Positions 24,604 through 35,019 of a stretch of DNA of 64,000 nt are shown piece after piece. The position numbers were made by a program, and so were the translations under genes. Each line of letters begins with the position of its first letter. Position 1 is the first letter of the stretch. The stretch is from Streptomyces sp. A 4/2. GTDB lineage: Bacteria; Actinomycetota; Actinomycetes; Streptomycetales; Streptomycetaceae. Under the pieces are notes generated by a model. That model worked only from the letters and a program-made list of their open reading frames with translations, did no database searches and was not told the origin of the DNA. The DNA is taken from the NCBI RefSeq assembly GCF_940670765.1, contig NZ_CALNVW010000031.1, forward strand, positions 186,001 through 250,000, written 5' to 3'.

Positions 24604-25446
24604 TCAGGCAGTCTGCTCCTGCTCGGCCTCCACCTGCGCGTTCCACTCCCGCTTGGCCGCCCGCCAGGTCTCGTCGTCCTGGCCGAGCCGCCAGTAACCG
24701 GAGATCGACAGCCGCTCGCGGGGCACTCCGTGGTCCATCCGCAGATGGCGCCGGAGCTCCTTCACACAGCCCGCCTCACCGTGTACGAAGGCGCTGACGT
24801 CACCGGCCGGGAAGTCCAGGCCGCGCACCGCCTCGACGAGCGCCTCACCGACCGGGCGGTCACCGCGGTGCAGCCAGGTGACCTCGACGCCCTCGGGGGT
24901 GAGGAACTTCTGCTCCTCCTCGGCGCCCGACACCTCGACGAAGGCATGCACCACCGCGCCCGCGGGCATCCGCTCCAGCGCGGCGGCGATGGCGGGCAGC
25001 GCGCTCTCGTCGCCCGCCAGCAGGTGCCAGTCGGCGGCCGGGTCCGGGGCGTACCCGCCACCGGGGCCCAGGAAGCGCACCGTCTCGCCGGTCCGGGCCC
25101 TGGCCGCCCACGGACCCGCCAGACCCGCGTCGCCGTGGACCACGAAGTCGACGGTCAGCTCGCGCAGCGCCGGGTCCCAGGCCCGCACCGTGTACGTCCG
25201 GGTGACCGGCCACTGCTCGCGCGGGAACTCCTCACGGATCCGGGCCATGTCGAACGGCTCCGGATAGCTCACGCCCTCGGGCGCGAACAGCACCTTGATG
25301 TAGTGGTCGGTGAACTCCGTTGCGTCGAACGTCTCCAGCCCCTCACCGCCGAGGACGAGACGCACCATGTGCGGAGTGATCCGCTCGACGCGCACCACCT
25401 GTGCCTCGCGGGCCTGCGGTGTCTTACGGGCCGGTTGTTCTGCCAC
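24604..25446 (-). CDS. Siderophore-interacting protein (ferric-siderophore reductase, SIP family)
   Basis: Flavin-dependent reductase that releases iron from ferric siderophores in the cytosol. 280 residues from GTG 25446, with GGGAG 7 bases upstream. N-terminal FAD-binding barrel: VVRVERITPHMVRLVLGGEGL and the TRTYTVRAWDPA motif (RxYT). Middle: HGDAGLAGPWA and GPGGGY. C-terminal SIP domain: HLLAGDESALPAIAAALERMPAG, VSAFVHGEAGCVKELRRHL, and ERLSISGYWRLGQDDE. The TTAGG-TTCA-CCTAA iron box lies 24 bp upstream of the start, so it is probably repressed by a DmdR/IdeR regulator when iron is plentiful. No siderophore biosynthesis gene is adjacent. Confidence 0.94.
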   Translation of the reverse strand: MAEQPARKTPQAREAQVVRVERITPHMVRLVLGGEGLETFDATEFTDHYIKVLFAPEGVSYPEPFDMARIREEFPREQWPVTRTYTVRAWDPALRELTVDFVVHGDAGLAGPWAARARTGETVRFLGPGGGYAPDPAADWHLLAGDESALPAIAAALERMPAGAVVHAFVEVSGAEEEQKFLTPEGVEVTWLHRGDRPVGEALVEAVRGLDFPAGDVSAFVHGEAGCVKELRRHLRMDHGVPRERLSISGYWRLGQDDETWRAAKREWNAQVEAEQEQTA

Positions 25447-25469
25447 GGACAGCTCCCTGATCAAGGTTT

Positions 25470-25485
25470 CTTAGGTTCACCTAAG
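25470..25485. promoter_or_regulatory. Iron box (DmdR/IdeR-type operator)
   Basis: CTTAGG-TTCA-CCTAAG is a perfect inverted repeat directly upstream of the SIP gene, in an AT-rich patch that continues into GTTAGC. It carries the TTAGG/CCTAA half-sites of the actinobacterial iron box, shorter than the classic 19-bp form. Confidence 0.75.
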
Positions 25486-25493
25486 TTAGCACC

Positions 25494-26414
25494 TCAGGGA
25501 TGCAGAGTGGAGAGCAGCCGCTGGAGCGATCCACCCAGACCCCACCGGGCGGCGAGTTCGTCCAGGGCCGCAGGATCGCGCGGCTCGACGGGCAGCTCCG
25601 GGTCGAACGGGGGGAGCGGTACGTCGGAGGCGACCCGCACCACCGTCGGCGCCACCGCCACGTAGGGGCGGGACTCGTCGAGCTTCCGGCGCTGCGACGG
25701 CGTCAGCCCGGACGCCGGATCGTCGACGGCGGCCATGATCCCGGCCAGATCACCGAACGCGTCGAGCAGCTTGGCGGCGGTCTTCTCGCCGATTCCCGGC
25801 ACCCCGGGCAGCCCGTCGCTCGGATCGCCGCGCAGCAGCGCCAGATCCACGTACCCCCGGCCGTCCACCCCGTACTTCTCGCGCAGCAGCGCCTCATCGG
25901 TGAGCTGGAGGTTCCCGACGCCCTTCAGGGGATAGAGCACCCGCACACCGCGTGCGTCGTCCACCAGCTGGTAGAGGTCGCGGTCGCCGGTGACGATGTC
26001 CACCGGGCCCGTCGCCAGCCCGGCCAGGGTGCCGATGACGTCGTCCGCCTCGTACCCCTCCACGCCGACCCGGGCGATGCCCAGGGCGTCCAGCACCTGC
26101 TCGATCACCGGGACCTGCGGGGCCAGGGTGTCCGGGGTCTCCTCCTCGTCGGGCCCCTCCGCCGTCAGCTGCGCGACCCGGTGCGCCTTGTACGAAGGGA
26201 TCAGGTCGACCCGCCACTGCGGGCGCCAGTCGGCGTCCATGCAGGCGACCAGATCGTCCGGCCGGTGGTCCTGCACCAGCCGGGCGATGAAGTCGAGCAG
26301 CCCGCGGACGGCATTGACCGGGGTGCCGTCCGGGGCCCGTACGGAGTCGGGGACCCCGAAGTAGGCCCGGTAGTAGAGGGAAGCGGAATCGAGGAGCATC
26401 AGGCGTCGCGTCAC
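25494..26414 (-). CDS. 5'-3' exonuclease (DNA polymerase I N-terminal-type FEN domain)
   Basis: Stand-alone 5' nuclease of about 306 residues, related to the N-terminal domain of PolA and acting on flaps or RNA primers. Metal-binding acidic clusters are seen: LMLLDSASLYYRAYFG, ACMDADWRPQWR, GYEADDVIGTLA, and DIVTGDRDLYQLVDD. The helix-hairpin-helix DNA-binding segment is GDPSDGLPGVPGIGEKTAAKLL. GTG 26414 is taken as start, with ATG 26399 as an alternative because no strong ribosome site is visible. It lacks polymerase domains, consistent with the separate ExoI-like proteins of actinobacteria. The stop is 9 bp from the iron box of the same-strand SIP gene. Confidence 0.92.
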   Translation of the reverse strand: MTRRLMLLDSASLYYRAYFGVPDSVRAPDGTPVNAVRGLLDFIARLVQDHRPDDLVACMDADWRPQWRVDLIPSYKAHRVAQLTAEGPDEEETPDTLAPQVPVIEQVLDALGIARVGVEGYEADDVIGTLAGLATGPVDIVTGDRDLYQLVDDARGVRVLYPLKGVGNLQLTDEALLREKYGVDGRGYVDLALLRGDPSDGLPGVPGIGEKTAAKLLDAFGDLAGIMAAVDDPASGLTPSQRRKLDESRPYVAVAPTVVRVASDVPLPPFDPELPVEPRDPAALDELAARWGLGGSLQRLLSTLHP

Positions 26415-26627
26415 GCTCCGATGATGCCGTACCCCACCGACAGTCACCCGTGGTGAGCTGAGTCACTGATTTGTTTGGACCGCATAAGGGTGGGCAGGCG
26501 CCGCCACGGAGCGGAACCAGTAGCAGATTCAAGTATTGCGAGGGTGAAGCGGACAGATCCCGCGCCGCTCCACGACCTGTCGACACGGGGGTGACGGGTC
26601 GTTTTCGTTCCAACGCGTGAGGTATAT

Positions 26628-27696
26628 GTGTCCAGGCTGCAAGCCGACCGCTTGTACAAAGTGTTCGGCAGACGACCCGATGAAGCCGTGCGGAAACTCG
26701 AGAACGGCACCGGCCGCGATGAGCTGCGCGGTGAAGGGACGACTGCTGCGGTGATCGACGCATCCTTCACCGTCGAACCGGGCCAGATCTTCGTCGTGAT
26801 GGGGCTCTCCGGATCCGGCAAGTCCACGTTGCTGCGCATGCTCAACGGGCTGCTGGAGCCGACCTCCGGCCGGGTGCTCTTCGACGGTGAGGACCTGACC
26901 GCGCTGAGCGACCGCGAGCTGCGGGCGGTGCGTTCGAAGAAGATCAGCATGGTCTTCCAGCACTTCGCGCTCTTCCCGCACCGCAGTGTGCTGGAGAACG
27001 CGGGCTACGGCCTCGAAGTACAGGGAGTGCCTCGCGCGGAACGCGAGAAGCGGGCGGCCGAGGCCCTGGAACTGACGGGTCTCGCCGGCTGGGAGAACTC
27101 CTGGCCCGACGAGCTGTCCGGCGGTATGCAGCAGCGCGTGGGTCTGGCCCGTGCGCTCGCCACCGACGCGGACCTGCTGCTGATGGACGAGTCCTTCAGC
27201 GCGCTCGACCCGCTGATCCGCCGTGACATGCAGGACCAGCTGCTCGAACTCCAGAAGCGGCTGAAGAAGACCATCGTCTTCATCACCCACGACCTCAACG
27301 AGGCCATGCGTCTCGGCGACGGCATCGCGGTCATGCGGGACGGTGAGATCGTCCAGCTCGGCACCGCCGAGGACATCCTCATCACGCCCGCCAACGACTA
27401 CGTCGCCTCGTTCACCAAGGACGTGGACCGCACCCGGGTCCTCACCGCCGCGGCGATGATGACCGACACCCACCGCCCCGACGCGGCGGAGTGCGGCTGC
27501 GAGACGGTCACCCCCGACACGACCTTCGCCGACCTGTGCGGCGTGAGCGCGCGCGTACCGCACCCGGTGGCCGTGAAGAACGCCCAGGGCAAGGTCGTCG
27601 GAGTCGTCCCCCAGTCCCGGCTCATAGGCTTCCTCGGCGAATACGCCGAGGCCCCCCTGGCTTGCGACGCAGCTCCCGAGAACAAGGCGGTCGCAA

Positions 27697-27704
<8 letters not shown>
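26628..27704 (+). CDS. proV: Glycine betaine/proline ABC transporter ATP-binding protein ProV
   Basis: ATPase subunit of an osmoprotectant importer. 358 residues from GTG 26628 with GAGG upstream. Walker A GLSGSGKST at residues 59-67, Q-loop MVFQHFALFPHRSV, signature LSGGMQQRVGLARAL, Walker B LLLMDESFSALDP and H-loop FITHDLNEA are all intact. A degenerate C-terminal CBS-like region follows, which in OpuA-type transporters senses ionic strength. The stop overlaps the permease start by 8 bp. The upstream 213-bp gap contains an AT-richer patch (about 26460-26545) that probably holds the promoter. Confidence 0.95.
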
Positions 27705-30324
<2,620 letters not shown>

Positions 30325-30340
30325 TCCGTCAGCGCTCCGT

Positions 30341-30379
30341 GAGGGGGTGGTCAACGCCGGTGGCGTCGACCACCCCCTC
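30341..30379 (+). terminator. Terminator after betaine transporter operon
   Basis: 12-bp perfect stem (30341-30352 with 30368-30379), loop of 15 nt that can itself pair (ACGCC/GGCGT). It starts 16 bp after the stop. Confidence 0.85.
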
Positions 30380-30601
30380 GCTGCTGTCTGCCCGCGGTGC
30401 GCCGGGCCGGGCGGCCCGTACCCGCAGGTCGGTGCACCGGATCCGGCCCGGTGGCGGCGGGCCGGGGGTCTGCGCGCAGATGTGCGGATGAAAGGTTGTG
30501 CGACGCAGGTGTGACAGGAGTGCCCAGCGGTGGGCCGAAGCTGCGTAAGGTGCTTGCAGCAGACACCACTGGCGATACGGCAAGGGGAGGGTATCCGGGA
30601 G

Positions 30602-31177
30602 ATGGACAAGGACGAGAAGGAAACACTCCGGGTGGGCGCCGCGGTTCGCAGGCGCCGCCGTGCTCTGGGGCTCACCCTCGCCAAGGTCTCGGCGCGCAGC
30701 GGACTCTCCGTGCCCTTCCTCAGCCAGATCGAGAACGAGCGGGCCCGGCCGAGCGTGCGCTCGCTCCAGCGGGTCGCCGAGGCACTGGAGTCCACGGCGA
30801 AGGAACTGCTCGCCGACTCCGACGCGGCCCGCACCGTCGACATCGTCCGCGCGGTGACCGCCCCCGGGGCCGTGCCGGATCCCGAGCCGCAGATCCGGCC
30901 GCTGGTGCGCGGACACCACCAGTTGCACGCCATGGAGTTCACCGGCGAGCAGGACACCGGGCGGGAGTTCCAGCACCGCAACGACGAGGTGCTGTACGTC
31001 GCCGAGGGCGCGGCCGACGTGGAGGCCGAAGGGCGGGCCTACCGCCTGGAGCGCGGCGACACCCTGTTCCTGTCGGGCGGCGTGCGTCACCGCTGGCGTG
31101 CCACCGCCCCCGAGACCCGGATCGTGGTCGTCGCCGTGGCCGAACACGTCGACGCGACCGCCGAACAGCGGTACTGA
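30602..31177 (+). CDS. XRE-family HTH regulator with C-terminal cupin domain
   Basis: Transcription factor of 191 residues from ATG 30602. The Cro/CI helix-turn-helix covers about residues 10-65 (RRRRALGLTLAKVSARSGLSVPFLSQIENERARPSV). The C-terminal cupin lies at about 110-185, with HRNDEVLYVAEGAADVEAEG and the RLERGDTLFLSGGVRHRW metal/ligand-binding strand. This architecture is common among repressors of amino-acid, polyamine and aldehyde catabolism. It sits between the betaine transporter and a metal-receptor gene 9 bp downstream, which may be co-transcribed. The ligand is unknown. Ribosome site: GGGAG close to the start or GGAGGG 10 bases off. Confidence 0.88.
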   Translation: MDKDEKETLRVGAAVRRRRRALGLTLAKVSARSGLSVPFLSQIENERARPSVRSLQRVAEALESTAKELLADSDAARTVDIVRAVTAPGAVPDPEPQIRPLVRGHHQLHAMEFTGEQDTGREFQHRNDEVLYVAEGAADVEAEGRAYRLERGDTLFLSGGVRHRWRATAPETRIVVVAVAEHVDATAEQRY

Positions 31178-31186
31178 GCGGTCCCG

Positions 31187-31888
31187 ATGCGCGTCGTCTC
31201 GCTCGTCCCCTCCCTGACCGAGACCGTCGCCGTCAGTGCTCCCGAGGTTCTGGCCGGCGCGACCGACTGGTGCAGCCACCCCGCGGACCTGGACGTCACG
31301 CGGATCGGGGGCACCAAGAATCCAGATGTGCGGGCGATCGTCCGGCTGCGGCCCGACCTGGTGCTCGCCAACGAGGAGGAGAACCGGGCCGTCGACCTCG
31401 ACGCGCTGCGGGCGTCCGGCCTGCGGGTCCTGGTCACCGAAGTGCGGGGCCTGCCCCAGGCGTTCAGCGAACTGGAGCGGGTGCTCGCGGCCTGCGGTCT
31501 CGGCCGTCCCGGCTGGCTCGACGCGGCGCGGGCCTCCTGGGCCGGGGTCGTCCCGTACCGGCGCCGCACCGCGATCGTGCCGATCTGGCGCAGGCCCTGG
31601 ATGGTCCTCGGCAGGGACACCTTCGCCGGGGATCTGCTGGCCAGGCTCGGGGTGCACCAGGTGTACGCGGAGCACCCCGAGCGGTATCCGAGGATCGCCC
31701 TCGGCGAGCTGACGGCCTCGGGCGCCGATCTCGTCGTCCTGCCCGACGAGCCCTACCGCTTCACCGCCGACGACGGCCCCGAAGCCTTCCCCGGTCTCCC
31801 CTCGGCGCTCGTCAGCGGGCGCCATCTCACCTGGTACGGGCCCTCGTTGGCCGAGGCCCCCGCGGTGCTGGGAGCGGCGCTCCGCTGA
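31187..31888 (+). CDS. Cobalamin/metal-receptor domain protein (BtuF-like, cytosolic)
   Basis: 233-residue protein of the helical-backbone metal-receptor superfamily. It has the BtuF-type start MRVVSLVPSLTETVAV, then GATDWCSHP, GGTKNPDVRAIVRLRPDLVLANEEENR, and a helical linker between two lobes. Unlike transport receptors it has no signal peptide or lipobox, so it should be cytosolic. Homologues of this form are found as single genes in streptomycetes and their role is unclear; cobalamin salvage or sensing is a guess from the fold. It starts 9 bp after the XRE-cupin gene. The region beyond its stop carries a triplicated 24-bp repeat. Confidence 0.82.
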   Translation: MRVVSLVPSLTETVAVSAPEVLAGATDWCSHPADLDVTRIGGTKNPDVRAIVRLRPDLVLANEEENRAVDLDALRASGLRVLVTEVRGLPQAFSELERVLAACGLGRPGWLDAARASWAGVVPYRRRTAIVPIWRRPWMVLGRDTFAGDLLARLGVHQVYAEHPERYPRIALGELTASGADLVVLPDEPYRFTADDGPEAFPGLPSALVSGRHLTWYGPSLAEAPAVLGAALR

Positions 31889-31896
31889 CCGGCCCC

Positions 31897-31968
31897 GGCC
31901 TCGGGATCAGGCGTGCGCCCGGCCTCGGGATCAGGCGTGCGCCCGGCCTCGGGATCAGGCGTGCGCCT
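31897..31968. repeat. Three tandem copies of a 24-bp unit
   Basis: Copies at 31897-31920, 31921-31944 and 31945-31968, identical except for the last base. The unit begins GGCCTCGGGATCAGG. The stop codon of the convergent minus-strand gene (31955-31957) lies in the third copy, so two extra copies sit just beyond that gene's end. Confidence 0.9.
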
Positions 31969-32779
31969 GGGCGTACGGCAGGAAGTCGTCCAGCATGACG
32001 ACCCACCCCTCCGTACGGAAGAGCCGCGTTCCCTCGTCGGCCAGCTCCGGATCCTTCGACGCACGGTCCACCCAGGTCTGCGGATCGGGACCCAGCAGTT
32101 CGTGCAGCCGCGGGGACGCCGCCAGTAGTTCGGCGAGCAGCGCCGCCTGCTCCGGCGGCGCCGGGCGGGGCTGGCCGTCCGGCCCCGCCAGCACACCCAT
32201 GGCACTCGCGTAGAGGTGGACGTCAGCCACCGGCAGACCGTTGGGAAGCTCTGCCGGGAAATCCCCCGACGGCAGCAAGACCCTTTGGTAGTAAGGGAGT
32301 TCGGTCTCGTCCACGGCAGCCATCTGATCGTCGTCCAGCCAGGTGACGACCAGCGAGAGGACCGAGTCCCGGTCGATGTACGGCGCGGTGGCGACGTAAC
32401 CGGCGGGGTAGATGTGGGCGCAGCAACCGATGGCGATGCCCTCGATCCGCACCGGAACCATCGGGACGGTCCCCGAGATCCCACGGCTCAGCAGTTTGTT
32501 GCTGAGCTGCGCGGGAGAGGCGTTGGAGCCGACCGAGACGGCGGGGTGGCGCTCCCGCAGCAGGGGCAGGCCCTGGCCGGACAGGTACGTGTCCAGGGGG
32601 ACCGGTCCGCTCCGCGCGGCGACGTTCCAGGTCTCCACCGGGCCTGGGCCCGGGGCGAGCCCGAGCAAGGTGCGCCCGTCGAGGAGCGAGGGCTCCGGAA
32701 TGGGCAGTCCTGGATAGCTGAGCGGCTCCTTTGCCGGTACGACAGCGAGCCCGAGTGCTTCGAGTGAACGGTCCTGCAC
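31955..32779 (-). CDS. Conserved hypothetical protein, possibly gamma-glutamylcyclotransferase-like
   Basis: Soluble protein of 274 residues whose function I do not recognise with certainty. An SVGSNASPAQLSNKL segment followed by PVRIEGIAIGCCAHIYPAGYVATAPY recalls the YGSN-type substrate loop and beta barrel of gamma-glutamylcyclotransferases, but this is weak. The rest is alpha-helical, ending in VVMLDDFLPYAQAHA. GTG 32779 is chosen because GAAGGGAAG precedes it at normal distance; GTG 32803 has its GGAGG only 2 nt away. The stop lies inside a triplicated 24-bp repeat. It is divergent from a KirBac-like gene. Confidence 0.7.
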   Translation of the reverse strand: MQDRSLEALGLAVVPAKEPLSYPGLPIPEPSLLDGRTLLGLAPGPGPVETWNVAARSGPVPLDTYLSGQGLPLLRERHPAVSVGSNASPAQLSNKLLSRGISGTVPMVPVRIEGIAIGCCAHIYPAGYVATAPYIDRDSVLSLVVTWLDDDQMAAVDETELPYYQRVLLPSGDFPAELPNGLPVADVHLYASAMGVLAGPDGQPRPAPPEQAALLAELLAASPRLHELLGPDPQTWVDRASKDPELADEGTRLFRTEGWVVMLDDFLPYAQAHA

Positions 32780-32934
32780 AGCGCTTCCCTTCGCCGACGA
32801 CACCCTCCGCCTGCTGAGCTTGCCACAGGTGGGCCGTGCGCAGGTGAACGCCGGGCGAGACAGTGGGAGCCCGGCCGCCCGTCACTGGTTAGGATTCCGC
32901 TGCAACAGGTCAACTGGCCCAGGGGGAAAGCGGT

Positions 32935-34032
32935 TTGCTGATGCTGACACGTGCGATGGTGACCGGTCGGGGACATCCCCGGTTCCGTACTTCGCTGCGC
33001 TGGTGGATCGCCGAACGCACGGTCCTGGGACTCTTCGTCATCGCTTTCGGCTGTCTCGTCCTGCTCTCGGCGGCCATCGCGGTGGGCCTGACCCTCACGC
33101 TGGACTCGCCGCGCGGTCTGGGGGCGCGGATGGGCGATGTGCACCAGCTGGCGGACCTGACGCTGCACTCGCTGCGGGCCTGCGTCGGCACCGACAACAT
33201 CGACCCGCAGGACGGCAACAGCGCCCACGAGGTGCTGTCCACCATCGCCTCGGTCGTCGGCGCCGTGGTGCCCGCGACACTGGTCGGCGTCGTCTTCATC
33301 AAGATGTTCTCCGTACGGCCCTTCGTCTGGCGGGACCGGGTGAGCGTCAGCTACGCGCACCAGGCGGACGCCCAGAACTTCGCCGAGCAGCATGTCGGCA
33401 GCGACCACCGGATACTCGCCGTACGGTTCTACAACCGGATGGAGAACCTCGCCATCATCGATCTCTCGGCCCGTGTCTACCTCTGGTACCTGCGCCCTTC
33501 GCCGCACGACGGCACCCCGGTCTTCTACAAGCAGCAGCTCCATGTGCTGGACCAGCACGGCCGGCAGGCCCAGGAACGCACCTGGTTCATCATGGACCGG
33601 GGGTCGCCGCTCACCGTGTGGATACCGGTGGAGGCGGCCGTGCCCGACCTGCCCATCAGGGAGATCCAGGGGAACCGGCTCGACGGCGCGCAGTCGGTAC
33701 GGATGCTGGTGCGGCTCACGGCCAAGGCGGCGGGGCTGGGCACGGAGGTCTTCGGGGAGCGCTGGTTCGACCTGGACGGGGACGATTTCGAGCTGGGCCG
33801 GTTCGCCCCCATCAGACCGGACGTGCACGCGGACATAAAGACCTGGGAGGGTTGGCGGACCTTCGACTCCCTGCTGGGGGCGGGTGATCCGCTGGTCGGC
33901 GAGCGCGGCACGGATCTGCCGCCGCTGTTCGTGGAGAAGGTGACGAAGCCGCCGAAGGCCCTCTACCCGGGGCGCCGGTTCACCGGCCGCCGCCGAAGGA
34001 CCGCTGCCCCGGCCCCGGGTTCCGGGCGCTGA
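32935..34032 (+). CDS. KirBac-like two-helix membrane protein with non-canonical pore filter
   Basis: 365-residue protein resembling inward-rectifier potassium channels. TM1 is about 30-56 and TM2 about 100-125, with a pore-helix-like loop LHSLRACVGTDNIDP between them. A beta-rich cytoplasmic domain follows (ILAVRFYNRMENLAIIDLSARVYLW). Alignment by eye to KirBac places CVGTD (83-87) where the TVGYG potassium filter should be, so conventional K+ selectivity is not expected. VGVVFIKMF-SVRPFVWRDR matches the TM2-slide region, and SPLTVWIPVE loosely recalls the Kir HPID segment. TTG 32935 has AGGGGGAAAG at good spacing; ATG 32941 is the alternative. A DUF2510 gene follows after 16 bp. Confidence 0.7.
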   Translation: MLMLTRAMVTGRGHPRFRTSLRWWIAERTVLGLFVIAFGCLVLLSAAIAVGLTLTLDSPRGLGARMGDVHQLADLTLHSLRACVGTDNIDPQDGNSAHEVLSTIASVVGAVVPATLVGVVFIKMFSVRPFVWRDRVSVSYAHQADAQNFAEQHVGSDHRILAVRFYNRMENLAIIDLSARVYLWYLRPSPHDGTPVFYKQQLHVLDQHGRQAQERTWFIMDRGSPLTVWIPVEAAVPDLPIREIQGNRLDGAQSVRMLVRLTAKAAGLGTEVFGERWFDLDGDDFELGRFAPIRPDVHADIKTWEGWRTFDSLLGAGDPLVGERGTDLPPLFVEKVTKPPKALYPGRRFTGRRRRTAAPAPGSGR

Positions 34033-34048
34033 ACACAGGAGTGACCGG

Positions 34049-34987
34049 ATGACCTCTTCGACCCCGCCCGGCTGGTACCCGGACGCCGGCCTGCCCGCCA
34101 CCGAACGGTGGTGGGACGGCACCGCCTGGACCGCGCACACCCGCCCGCGGGACCTGGCGCCGCAGCAGTTCGGACCGCCGCCGGCGCCCACCCCGCCCGT
34201 ATTCCCGCGGGGCGGCAGCGGTCCACGGACCGCCGTACTGGCCGCCGTCGGGGCCGTCCTGGTCGCCGCGGTCGTGGCCGGGGCGGTGGTCGTGGGCCGG
34301 GGCGGCGGGGACGACCGGCCGAGGACCGCGACCAGCGGTCCCGCCCGTACCCCCACGTCCGACGCGTCCGACGGGTCCGACGGCAAGGGCACCCCGACGA
34401 GCAGCGCGCCGCCGGCTGCCGACCCCTCGCTGCTCGTCGACGAACTCGACGGCATCACGCTGCCGGTCCCGGACGGCTGGGAGAAGCCGTCGAGCACGGT
34501 CGAGGACGTGACGACCATGCGGACCGAGCACTCCTACGACTGCCCCGGCGACTCGGCCTCGTTCTGCTATCACGCCACGGTGACCTCGCGTACCGCCACG
34601 CAGACCGAACTCACCTCCGCCGAGGCCGTCGCCAAGGCGGACATCAAGGACGCCGCCAACAGTTCGTACGACCGGGACCTCGTCGGAAACCGGAACTACG
34701 ACGGCATCACCTCGCACACGCAGCTCGCGTCGAAGTCCCTGTCCGTCGCGGGCCGCACCGGCTATCTGGTGCGCTGGCGGGTCAGAACCAGTGCGGGGCC
34801 CGGCGGTTACGTCGAGACGGTCGCCTTCCCCTCGCCCCTCGGCACCGAATCGATGGTCGTCGTCCGCCTCGCCTTCGACGCCGGGGCGGCCGGACCGCCG
34901 CTCGGCACCATGGACACGATCACCCGCGGGATCCGTCCCATCGGGGACGCCACCAGCGGCGGTGTCGGCAGCAGCATCGGCCGGTGA
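34049..34987 (+). CDS. DUF2510 domain membrane-anchored protein
   Basis: 312-residue protein. It starts with a DUF2510 motif (PPGWYPDAGLPATERWWDGTAWTAHT), a short Trp-rich actinobacterial module, followed by a proline-rich stretch. One transmembrane helix spans about residues 60-88 (TAVLAAVGAVLVAAVVAGAVVV). A Thr/Ser/Asp-rich linker leads to an extracytoplasmic domain of about 180 residues containing ITLPVPDGWEKP and the cysteine pair in SYDCPGDSASFCYH, which may form a disulphide. Function unknown. It starts 16 bp after the KirBac-like gene and could be co-expressed with it. Its stop is 32 bp from a convergent aldolase gene. Confidence 0.8.
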   Translation: MTSSTPPGWYPDAGLPATERWWDGTAWTAHTRPRDLAPQQFGPPPAPTPPVFPRGGSGPRTAVLAAVGAVLVAAVVAGAVVVGRGGGDDRPRTATSGPARTPTSDASDGSDGKGTPTSSAPPAADPSLLVDELDGITLPVPDGWEKPSSTVEDVTTMRTEHSYDCPGDSASFCYHATVTSRTATQTELTSAEAVAKADIKDAANSSYDRDLVGNRNYDGITSHTQLASKSLSVAGRTGYLVRWRVRTSAGPGGYVETVAFPSPLGTESMVVVRLAFDAGAAGPPLGTMDTITRGIRPIGDATSGGVGSSIGR

Positions 34988-35019
34988 CCGCCGCGAGGTG
35001 ACGCACCGCCGGACAGGTC

